From NCBI GenBank assembly GCA_965371445.1, contig CBDUYN010000086.1:1-41156 (forward strand): DNA of 41,156 bases, written 5' to 3'. Positions 14,627 through 21,130 of the stretch are shown here, piece after piece. A model generated the notes under the pieces. That model saw only the letters and a list, made by a program, of their open reading frames with translations. It was not told the DNA's origin and did not search any database. A program made the translations under genes and the position numbers. This DNA is from DASWIG01 sp965371445 (GTDB lineage: Bacteria; Acidobacteriota; Thermoanaerobaculia; Multivoradales; J023). The number at the start of each line of letters is the position of its first letter. Positions within the stretch are counted from its first letter, which is position 1.

Positions 14627-15283
14627 ATGGCCGCCGATCCGTACACGTTCGCCCGGCAGAAAATGGTCCGCAGCCACATCAAGGCGCGCGGCGTCTCGGA
14701 TCCGCGGGTGCTCGAAGCGATGGCCTGGGCGCCGCGGCACCGTTTCGTCCGCGACCACTTGTTGTCCCAGGCCTACGCCGACTTCGCCCTGCCGATCGGC
14801 GCGGAGCAGACCATCTCGCAGCCCTACGTCGTCGCCCGGATGAGCGAGATGCTCGACGTCCACAAGGACCATTCGGTGCTCGAGATCGGCACCGGCTCGG
14901 GCTACCAGACGCTGATCCTCGCGCGCCTCGCGCACCGCGTCTATTCGCTGGAGCGCATCGGCTCGCTGGTGCGCGAGGCGATCGCCCGAATGCGCGAGCT
15001 GGGGGTCGAGAACGTCAAGATCCAGACTTTTGACGGCACCGTCGGCTGGAGCGAGGTTGCCCCTTTTGACCGAATCCTGATCACCGCCGGCGCGCCGAAA
15101 GTCCCCGAGCCGCTCCTGGAGCAGCTCAAGCCCGGCGGCAAGCTTGTAGTCCCCGAGGGTGGCCGCGACTACCAGGAGCTCGCGCTCTATGAAAAGACCG
15201 CGGACGGATTCCGCCGTCAAGTGGGCGAGGCCGTCGCTTTCGTGCCGCTTATCGGACGATTCGGCTGGCAACAGGCCTCTTAG
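14627..15283 (+). CDS. pcm: Protein-L-isoaspartate O-methyltransferase
   Basis: The 218-residue SAM-dependent enzyme repairs isoaspartyl residues in damaged proteins. It contains the PCMT N-terminal helix (KARGVSDPRVLEAMAWAPRH), the substrate motif LPIGAEQTISQPYVVARM, motif I VLEIGTGSGYQTLILARL, motif II FDRILITAGAPKVPEPLLEQ and motif III LKPGGKLVVPEG. The length fits the bacterial family. ATG 14627 follows the surE stop by one base, with GGAGGAAG inside the end of surE as ribosome-binding site. An ATG at 14600 lies within surE and is less likely. Confidence 0.93.
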   Translation: MAADPYTFARQKMVRSHIKARGVSDPRVLEAMAWAPRHRFVRDHLLSQAYADFALPIGAEQTISQPYVVARMSEMLDVHKDHSVLEIGTGSGYQTLILARLAHRVYSLERIGSLVREAIARMRELGVENVKIQTFDGTVGWSEVAPFDRILITAGAPKVPEPLLEQLKPGGKLVVPEGGRDYQELALYEKTADGFRRQVGEAVAFVPLIGRFGWQQAS

Positions 15284-15297
15284 AAGGAGACTGCACC

Positions 15298-15945
15298 TTG
15301 GACTCTATTCAAGACCTCTTGCACCGCTCGCTCGCCTGGGTGGAGAGCTTCGCCTCGACCCCCTACGGCGACTGGGCGCTCTTTATGCTCGCCTTCGCCG
15401 AATCGAGCTTTTTTCCCATTCCGCCCGACGTGCTTCTGATCGCGCTCTGCCTCGGGCGTCCGGAGCTTTCCTTTTACTTCGCCATGATCTGCTCCGTGGC
15501 CTCGGTCTTGGGCGGCATGCTGGGCTACGGCATCGGCTACTACGGCGGCCGGCCGCTTCTAAAGCGCCTCTTCAACCGCAAGAAGATCCAGGCTGTCGAG
15601 AACCTCTACGACCGTTACAACGCCTGGGCCACGGGTATCGCGGGCCTGACCCCGCTGCCGTACAAGATCTTCACGATCTCCGGCGGCGCGTTTTCGATCA
15701 ACTTCAAGGTCTTCGTCGTCGCCTCGATCATCTCCCGGAGCCTGCGCTTCTTTGCCGTCGCGGCGTTGTTTTTCTTCTTCGGCGATCCGGTCAAGGCCTG
15801 GATCGACGAGTACCTGAACATCCTGTCGATCGTCTTCGTCGTCCTGCTCGTCGCGGGCTATTTTCTCATCACGCACGTTTTCATCCGTACCGGGCCGAGC
15901 GAGGAAGAGGAGGCCGGCGAGAGCGAGGAGGCGGCCCATGGCTGA
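15298..15945 (+). CDS. DedA/VTT-family membrane protein
   Basis: The 215-residue protein starts at TTG 15298 behind AGAAGGAG. It has several membrane segments (about 26-48, 54-80, 135-165 and 178-200) and the family features FAESSFFPIPPDVLLIALCL, GGMLGYGIGYYGGRPLL and TPLPYKIFTISGGAFSINF. Members of the SNARE-associated/VTT superfamily act as lipid (for example undecaprenyl-phosphate) flippases or in membrane homeostasis. The P-L-P-Y-K form is closer to the YqaA-like subgroup. The C-terminus is an acidic tail (GPSEEEEAGESEEA). The gene overlaps acyP by eight bases and belongs to the same run as pcm and apt. Confidence 0.85.
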   Translation: MDSIQDLLHRSLAWVESFASTPYGDWALFMLAFAESSFFPIPPDVLLIALCLGRPELSFYFAMICSVASVLGGMLGYGIGYYGGRPLLKRLFNRKKIQAVENLYDRYNAWATGIAGLTPLPYKIFTISGGAFSINFKVFVVASIISRSLRFFAVAALFFFFGDPVKAWIDEYLNILSIVFVVLLVAGYFLITHVFIRTGPSEEEEAGESEEAAHG

Positions 15946-16222
15946 GCGAGTCGTCCGCTGGATCTTGAGCGGCCGGGTGCAGGGGGTCGCCTTCCGTTAC
16001 TTCACGCGCCAGACGGCCCAGCGCCTCGGCCTTCACGGCTGGGTCCGAAACCTCCACGACGGCTCGGTCGAGGTTCGGGTACGCGGCACCGACACCGAGC
16101 TCGACGAATTCCGCGAGCTGCTGCGCCAGGGTCCGCCCATGGGCCGGGTCGACTTGATCGACGAGGAAGACCTCGCCGAGACCGAGCCGTTCTGCGAGGG
16201 GTTTTTCGAAATCCGCTTTTGA
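15938..16222 (+). CDS. acyP: Acylphosphatase
   Basis: The 94-residue enzyme has the full signature: GRVQGVAFRYFTRQTAQRLG with catalytic Arg20, and GWVRNLHDGSVEVRVRG with Asn38. It hydrolyses acyl phosphates such as acetyl- or carbamoyl-phosphate. The length is standard. The start codon lies within the end of the DedA-family gene (8-base overlap), so translation is coupled. The apt gene begins 12 bases after its stop codon. Confidence 0.92.
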   Translation: MAERVVRWILSGRVQGVAFRYFTRQTAQRLGLHGWVRNLHDGSVEVRVRGTDTELDEFRELLRQGPPMGRVDLIDEEDLAETEPFCEGFFEIRF

Positions 16223-16233
16223 GGAGTAGTGAA

Positions 16234-16755
16234 ATGGAAGAGCTGAAAAGCTACATCCGCGAGGTCCCCGATTACCCGAAGCCCGGGATCCTCTTCTACG
16301 ACATCACGACGCTTCTGAAGGACCCGGAGGGTCTGCGCAAGGTCCTCGACGCCTTCTATGAGCGCTACCGCGACGAAAAAGTCGACAAGATCGTCGGGGT
16401 CGAGTCGCGGGGCTTCATCTTCGCCCCGGCGCTCGCCGCGCGTCTCGGCGCGGGTTTCGTGCCGGTCAGGAAACCCGGCAAGCTCCCGGCGGAGACGCTC
16501 TCGGAGTCCTACGAGCTCGAGTACGGCACCGACCGGCTCGAGATGCATCGAGACGCGGTCTCCGCAGGCGAGCGCGTGCTCATCGTCGACGACCTGATCG
16601 CCACCGGCGGCACGGCGGAGGCGACGGTGCGGCTCGTCGAGGCCTGCGGCGGCGAGGTGACGGGGCTCGGCTTCCTCGTCGAGCTGACGTTTCTAAACGG
16701 CCGCGAGAAGCTCAAGGGCTACGAGGTGACGTCGCTTCTGGCCTACGACAGCTAA
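16234..16755 (+). CDS. apt: Adenine phosphoribosyltransferase
   Basis: The 173-residue enzyme turns adenine and PRPP into AMP. Family marks are IREVPDYPKPGILFYDITTL at the N-terminus, GVESRGFIFAPALAARLGAG, PVRKPGKLPAETLSESYELE and the PRPP loop VLIVDDLIATGGTAEA at about 115-130. GAGGAG at 16221-16226 fixes ATG 16234; a TTG at 16219 would add five residues. It closes the mtnP-to-apt run and its stop is four bases from the convergent ClpX-like gene, so little space is left for a terminator. Confidence 0.94.
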   Translation: MEELKSYIREVPDYPKPGILFYDITTLLKDPEGLRKVLDAFYERYRDEKVDKIVGVESRGFIFAPALAARLGAGFVPVRKPGKLPAETLSESYELEYGTDRLEMHRDAVSAGERVLIVDDLIATGGTAEATVRLVEACGGEVTGLGFLVELTFLNGREKLKGYEVTSLLAYDS

Positions 16756-17909
16756 CCCTTGACCACCTGGCGCGCCATGTCGGCGGTGACGAGGATCCGC
16801 TGACGGTCGTCCACCTCCTCCAAGACGCCGCTCCCCCACGGGTCGTACTCCAAGGGGTTGATGATGTCGGCAAAGATCGGCCGCAAGGCCCGCGCCCCCG
16901 TGCGGCTGTCCTTGGCCGCCTCCTCGGCGATGAGCGCCGCCGCCAGCTCCTCGATCCCGAGGTCGATCTTGAGCACCTCGAAGTAGCGCCGCGAGCGCAC
17001 GAACGGCGACTCGTAGGATTTCAAAAGGATCTCCTTCAAGACGGGGAGCGTCAGGTCCTTCAAGAGAACCGTGTTGTCGAAGCGGGCCATGAACTGCGGC
17101 ACCATGCCGAACTCGAAGAGGTCCTTGGGCTTCAGGTAGTCGGCGAGCTCGAAGTGGGTCTCGATGCGCACCTGCCCTTCGGCGGTACGGATCGTCTGGG
17201 TCTTCAATTTCTCGCCGCCGCCGGGCTTTAAGACCCGGAAGTAGACCTGGTCGTAGAGGCCCTCAAAGGCGCCGCCGCAGATGAACATCATGTGGCTTGT
17301 GTCGACGTCGAGCGTCATGCGCCGCTCCTTGCCGTCGACCCAAGCGTGGATCTCGTGAGCGAGGAGCTCGCCCTCCATCATGGTCAGGAGCCCCTGCTGG
17401 AGGATCACCCCCAGGGGGTTGGGCTTGCCGGCCACCACGGAGGACATCTTGTCGATCTCGTCGATACAGATCGTGGCGCGCTCGATGGCTTCCTTCAGGG
17501 CCTCGGGCGAGGGCTCCTTGCCGGCGATCGCCCGGGCGCGCTGCTCGACCGCGGCGAGGAGGCGGTCGGGACGAAACTCCAGGCGGTCGCCGTCGACGAG
17601 GAGGTTGGCGTTGATGATCGTCACGGCGCGGAACGGACGGTACTCGGGCACCTCGTTGTAGAGCCGCTGGATGTTGTTCATGATCGTCGTCTTGCCGGTG
17701 CCCGAGTTGCCGATCATCAGCAGGTTCCCCGGGACCTTCCCGGTCGTGTGCTTGTAGATCGCCACCGCCACGAACCGCAGCGCCCGGTCCTGCCCGAGCA
17801 CACCGTGGTGCAGCTCGTCGAAGATGACGGGCGGCCTGATCTCCTCCAGGGGATGCATCCGCTCGGCCGTGGCCGGCCCGCTGGTTTCAAGCTCCTCGAC
17901 TGCGGTCAT
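16752..17909 (-). CDS. ClpX-like AAA+ ATPase without the zinc-binding domain
   Basis: The 385-residue protein has the AAA+ core of the ClpX/HslU type: GVLGQDRALRFVAVAIYKH, Walker A at 67-74 (GNSGTGKT), Walker B with sensor at 147-155 (TICIDEIDK), HMMFICGGAFEGLYDQV, FGMVPQFMARFDNTVLLKDL (arginine-finger region) and sensor II SRTGARALRPIFADI. The ClpX zinc-binding N-terminal domain is missing, and the first 25 residues are an unrelated Glu-rich stretch. No clpP is nearby. It may be a solo unfoldase with its own partner; this is inference. AAGGAG precedes ATG 17909. Confidence 0.75.
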   Translation of the reverse strand: MTAVEELETSGPATAERMHPLEEIRPPVIFDELHHGVLGQDRALRFVAVAIYKHTTGKVPGNLLMIGNSGTGKTTIMNNIQRLYNEVPEYRPFRAVTIINANLLVDGDRLEFRPDRLLAAVEQRARAIAGKEPSPEALKEAIERATICIDEIDKMSSVVAGKPNPLGVILQQGLLTMMEGELLAHEIHAWVDGKERRMTLDVDTSHMMFICGGAFEGLYDQVYFRVLKPGGGEKLKTQTIRTAEGQVRIETHFELADYLKPKDLFEFGMVPQFMARFDNTVLLKDLTLPVLKEILLKSYESPFVRSRRYFEVLKIDLGIEELAAALIAEEAAKDSRTGARALRPIFADIINPLEYDPWGSGVLEEVDDRQRILVTADMARQVVKG

Positions 17910-18168
17910 GCGCAAGCTCCTTGGTAGGTGGCCCCGGCACGTCCCGGCGGGACGGGTTCGAGGGATTGTACGGATGTCGGCGGGGAAGCGTCCTCTACCG
18001 GGGGTGCCGCTCCGTAGAGACACCTGTCACTGGAGGGAGGCAGGATTGGGGCTCCGAAACACACCGAAAACAGCCGGAAAGGGCCTTCGTACCCTGGCAC
18101 CGATCTTGCTCTAGCCCGGAGGGACTGTCAACCACGGCCGACGCCGGCCCGCGAAAGGAGGACGCAAA
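17910..18168. other. Intergenic region between the ClpX-like gene and the small frame at 18169
   Basis: About 260 bases with no convincing reading frame. It should hold the promoters for the leftward ClpX-like gene and anything rightward. No clear -35/-10 pair was identified. AAAGGAGG lies at its right end (18154-18161). Confidence 0.4.
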
Positions 18169-18489
18169 ATGTCCAGCTACCAGGGTTTCGTCTCCGAGAT
18201 GTTCCAAGCCACCCCGAGATCCTCTCAGCACGCTTTGTGTCTTCCGGTACACGGCCATCTCGACTTCGTATCGTCCGTCGTGACATCGCAGCCGGGAGAC
18301 GATGCGTCCCCGCTCTCGCAAGCGCACAGCCACCTGGGTTTCGTGTCGCGGGTTTTCGAATCTCCGGAGAAGCCGGCCGCGCCGCGCCCATCCGGTGCGC
18401 CCGTCCTTCCTGGTCTCGTCGACGGGTGTCTCAGGATCCTTTTTTCGCTTGGGATCGGCAGGACTCCTCTGCCTCAGAGGGCCTGCTGA
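18169..18489 (+). CDS. Possible small protein with internal repeat, unknown
   Basis: The frame has a near-perfect Shine-Dalgarno AAAGGAGG seven bases before ATG, which is the main argument for it. The 106-residue product begins MSSYQGFVSEMFQATPRSSQ and holds two similar segments, GHLDFVSSVV and SHLGFVSRVF, about 30 residues apart. The C-terminal third is hydrophobic but poorly patterned. Third-position G/C is weaker than in neighbouring genes, and no family is recognised. It may instead be part of an untranslated leader or a non-coding RNA ahead of the sigma-factor gene. Confidence 0.3.
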   Translation: MSSYQGFVSEMFQATPRSSQHALCLPVHGHLDFVSSVVTSQPGDDASPLSQAHSHLGFVSRVFESPEKPAAPRPSGAPVLPGLVDGCLRILFSLGIGRTPLPQRAC

Positions 18490-18523
18490 AGAAAGCGTCT
18501 GCGGTCCGAGCCCCCATCGCCTG

Positions 18524-18529
18524 TAGAAT
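18524..18529 (+). promoter_or_regulatory. -10 element TAGAAT of the ECF sigma-factor gene
   Basis: TAGAAT ends eight bases before ATG 18538 and no Shine-Dalgarno sequence is present: a leaderless arrangement. The -35 position holds no clear hexamer. Confidence 0.5.
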
Positions 18530-18537
18530 CGCGGCGC

Positions 18538-19170
18538 ATGGCGAATGAAATCGAGTCGAGAGATCCGGCGGCGCGCCCCGGGGAGCATGCCAGGCTGGTG
18601 GAGCGGATCCGCTCCGGGGACCGGCGGGCCGAGGAGGACCTCGTGGAGCGCTTCAGCCACGGCCTCTCCCTCATGCTGCGACGCCTCGCCCGAGATCCGT
18701 CGCTGGCCGAAGACGTCCACCAGGAGACGTTTCGCGTCGTGCTCAAGAAGGCCCGGGCCGGCGAGATCCGCGAGGGCGAGAAGCTCGCCGGTTTCCTGCG
18801 CGGCACGGCGCGCAACCTCCTCCTTGCCGAGTGGCGCAAAGGGGCTCGCCTCGAGCGCGACGGCGACGCCGAAGCGCTCGGCGAAGCCGGCCGCGATCCG
18901 GCGGCGGACGTAGCCCCACAGCTGCGGCAGGTCCTGCGCCACGAAGAGGCAAGCCTGGTCCGCAAGCTCCTCGGGGAGCTGCGCTTCGAGCGCGACCGGC
19001 AGATCCTGGTCCGCTTCTACCTCTCCGAGGACACAAAGCACGAGATCTGCGCCGACCTCGGCGTCGAGGTGGCGCGCTTCAAAGGTGTCCTCCACCGGGC
19101 GCGGGAACGGCTGCGCGAGTTGTGGGAGCGCGCCGAGAAACGACAGCGGTTCGCGGAGGGCATGGGATGA
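18538..19170 (+). CDS. ECF-type RNA polymerase sigma factor
   Basis: The 210-residue protein has sigma region 2 (RRAEEDLVERFSHGLSLMLR, then DPSLAEDVHQETFRVVLKKA and KLAGFLRGTARNLLLAEWRK). It also has a region 4-like helix-turn-helix (DTKHEICADLGVEVARFKGV, then HRARERLRELW). This is the sigma-70-like ECF layout without region 3. ECF factors redirect RNA polymerase to stress or envelope genes and are usually held by a membrane anti-sigma factor. That partner is encoded directly downstream with an ATGA overlap. Target promoters are unknown. Confidence 0.9.
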   Translation: MANEIESRDPAARPGEHARLVERIRSGDRRAEEDLVERFSHGLSLMLRRLARDPSLAEDVHQETFRVVLKKARAGEIREGEKLAGFLRGTARNLLLAEWRKGARLERDGDAEALGEAGRDPAADVAPQLRQVLRHEEASLVRKLLGELRFERDRQILVRFYLSEDTKHEICADLGVEVARFKGVLHRARERLRELWERAEKRQRFAEGMG

Positions 19171-19853
19171 TGAAACATCCGGAGATCGAGCAGCACGACG
19201 TCGTCGAGCGCTACGTGGCCGGCAAGCTGACGTCGGACGAAGAGGCGCGCTTCGAGGAGCACTACCTCGACTGCCCGGCCTGCATCGGCGCGGTCGAGGA
19301 CGCCGAACGGCTGCGCCGCGGCCTGGAGCTGGTGGCGGCGCAGGAGCTCGCCGCACGGCGCACGGCGCTCGCCGCCGCCGCGGCGCTGCTGCGTTCCCGG
19401 CCCGGCGCGCTCGTCGCGAGCCTCGTCCTGGTGCTGGCGCTGCTGCCCGCCGGCCTCGCCTGGCGCCAGGCCGGACGCCTCGATAACGAGCTCGACGCGA
19501 CGCGACGCGAGCTCGAGGACGAGCGCCGGCCGCGGATCAACACGCCGATCCTCACGCTCGCACCCTTCCGCGCCGGAGAGCCGCCGGTGCAGCAGATCTC
19601 GCTGGCACCGGAGCCGGAGTGGATCGTGCTCGCGATCGAGCTCAGCGACAGCGCGGAGGCGTCTTACCGGGCGGCGCTCTCCCAGGCCGACGGCACCCTC
19701 GTCTGGGAGGCTTCAGGCCTCGTGCCGAGCTACCTCGGAACGCTGAGCCTGAGCCTCCACTCCTCGTCCCTGCCGCCGGGCGAGTACGTGTTGCGCATCA
19801 ACGGGGAAAGTGACCGGCACGCCTTCCCGCTGCGTGTCACCCGCCGCCCCTGA
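19167..19853 (+). CDS. Membrane anti-sigma factor-like protein with zinc-binding HC2-type domain
   Basis: The 228-residue protein starts MMKHPEIEQHDVVERYVAGK and has the zinc-finger pattern His...Cys-x2-Cys (EEHYLDCPACIGAVEDA) of anti-sigma domains. One membrane segment follows at about 88-108 (LVASLVLVLALLPAGLAW). The exported part begins with a short coiled segment (LDNELDATRRELEDERRP) and continues as a beta-rich domain ending LPPGEYVLRINGESDRHAFP. The start codon overlaps the sigma-factor stop (ATGA), so it is co-translated; its role as the cognate inhibitor is inferred from this and from the domain. The exported domain may sense an envelope signal. Confidence 0.75.
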   Translation: MMKHPEIEQHDVVERYVAGKLTSDEEARFEEHYLDCPACIGAVEDAERLRRGLELVAAQELAARRTALAAAAALLRSRPGALVASLVLVLALLPAGLAWRQAGRLDNELDATRRELEDERRPRINTPILTLAPFRAGEPPVQQISLAPEPEWIVLAIELSDSAEASYRAALSQADGTLVWEASGLVPSYLGTLSLSLHSSSLPPGEYVLRINGESDRHAFPLRVTRRP

Positions 19854-19887
19854 CCCCCGCCCGCCAGCCTTGCCTCCACCTGCCCTA

Positions 19888-19908
19888 CAAAAAAATCGAA
19901 GTTTTTTG
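19888..19908 (+). terminator. A-run/T-run inverted repeat after the anti-sigma gene
   Basis: CAAAAAA and TTTTTTG can pair around a short loop, 35 bases after the anti-sigma stop codon. The stem has almost no G/C. The T-run would suit a weak intrinsic terminator on either strand. It is conspicuous in this G/C-rich context. Confidence 0.35.
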
Positions 19909-20040
19909 CGACCGTTCGGCCGCCGCCGCAACCAAGGGGTGTACGCGGCGATCGTCGCCGCGGACGCAAAAGGAGCGAAGGTTGGCCAACCTCCCTCGGA
20001 AACGATCGACATCGACGAAAGTCCGAACCAGGAGGTCATC

Positions 20041-21123
20041 ATGTTCAGCAACGATTCTTCTTACCGAAAGAGCGTCTACACCCTTTTCTTTCTCGCCGTC
20101 TTCCTCACCGCCACCACGAGCCCGGGCTTCGCCGACGCCGTCGACTCGCCTTGCTCCAACGCCACGGAGCTCGACTTGAACGCGACCCTGCGGAGCTACG
20201 AAGGGGAGGAAAGGGTCCGGCTCTTCCGCCTGGCTCTCCCGGCGGCCGGCGTCGCCGCCGTGGATCTCGCCACCCCGGCGCCGGGCCGGACACCGGTGAA
20301 GATCGACCTTTTCAGGAGCGCCTGCGAAGCGTCGGACCGGGAAGAAAGCGTCACCGTCCTTTCTCAGTCGCCGACCCACCTGGTGCTCGCGGTGCGCACG
20401 GCGGCAACACTCGTCTTCCGCGCCGCCGCCGAGCACCCGCAAGAGCCCCTGGGACGTACCAAGCTCACCACGAGCTACGTCGAGGCCGAGGTCGTCGACG
20501 AGAGCTTCGGAAGCGCCACGCAGAGTAGCTACCTCCTCGCCGGCATGACGAGGAAGGGCGACCCGGAGATCGTCGACCCTGATCCCGACGGCCTGACCCT
20601 CGACGGCGGACGGTTGCTGGCAAGCCTCCTGACGTTTCGCCCGAGGACCGCCGCACACAAGGGCGATCCGGAGATCGTCGACCCCGATCCCGACGGCCTG
20701 AGAGCGAACGGCGCCGCGCCCGGCGGTTTCCGGCAAGTGGTCCTCTACGAACCGACCTGCGTCGCAAGGAGCCGCGACGAGGTCGACGACCACGCCGACA
20801 CGACGAGCTGTGCCACGCCGCTCGGGCTCGGCCGGAGCGCCGTGGGTGAGATCCGCAACGGCTGGGGCGACGACAGCGACGTCTTCGCGCTCACCTTGAC
20901 CGAGCTCGCCACGGTCGAGATCACGACGACCGGCGACACGGACACCTTCGGGGTGCTCTACGACCGCCGGGGGCAACGGCTGGCGGCCGACGACGACGGT
21001 GCCGGCGAGCGTAACTTCCGCCTCCTCACGACCCTGGCCCCGGGCCGCTACTTCGTCCGCGTCGAAGGCAGCGGCGGTGCCGAGGGCGTCTACCAGCTCG
21101 TGGTGACGACGCGGGGCTGGTAA
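20041..21123 (+). CDS. Secreted PPC-domain protein with duplicated acidic motif
   Basis: The 360-residue protein has a signal peptide (about 1-31, VYTLFFLAVFLTATTSPGFA) and AGGAGG before ATG 20041. The first part is beta-rich. In the middle the 14-residue motif KGDPEIVDPDPDGL occurs twice, at about 172-185 and 207-220. The C-terminal part (DDHADTTSCATPLGLG, then GEIRNGWGDDSDVFALTL and LAPGRYFVRVEGSGGAEGVY) is a PPC-like (pre-peptidase C-terminal) beta-sandwich, which is typical of secreted proteins. No catalytic domain is seen. It lies downstream of the sigma/anti-sigma pair in the same direction and may be under its control; that is inference. Confidence 0.7.
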   Translation: MFSNDSSYRKSVYTLFFLAVFLTATTSPGFADAVDSPCSNATELDLNATLRSYEGEERVRLFRLALPAAGVAAVDLATPAPGRTPVKIDLFRSACEASDREESVTVLSQSPTHLVLAVRTAATLVFRAAAEHPQEPLGRTKLTTSYVEAEVVDESFGSATQSSYLLAGMTRKGDPEIVDPDPDGLTLDGGRLLASLLTFRPRTAAHKGDPEIVDPDPDGLRANGAAPGGFRQVVLYEPTCVARSRDEVDDHADTTSCATPLGLGRSAVGEIRNGWGDDSDVFALTLTELATVEITTTGDTDTFGVLYDRRGQRLAADDDGAGERNFRLLTTLAPGRYFVRVEGSGGAEGVYQLVVTTRGW

Positions 21124-21130
21124 GGCCGGC

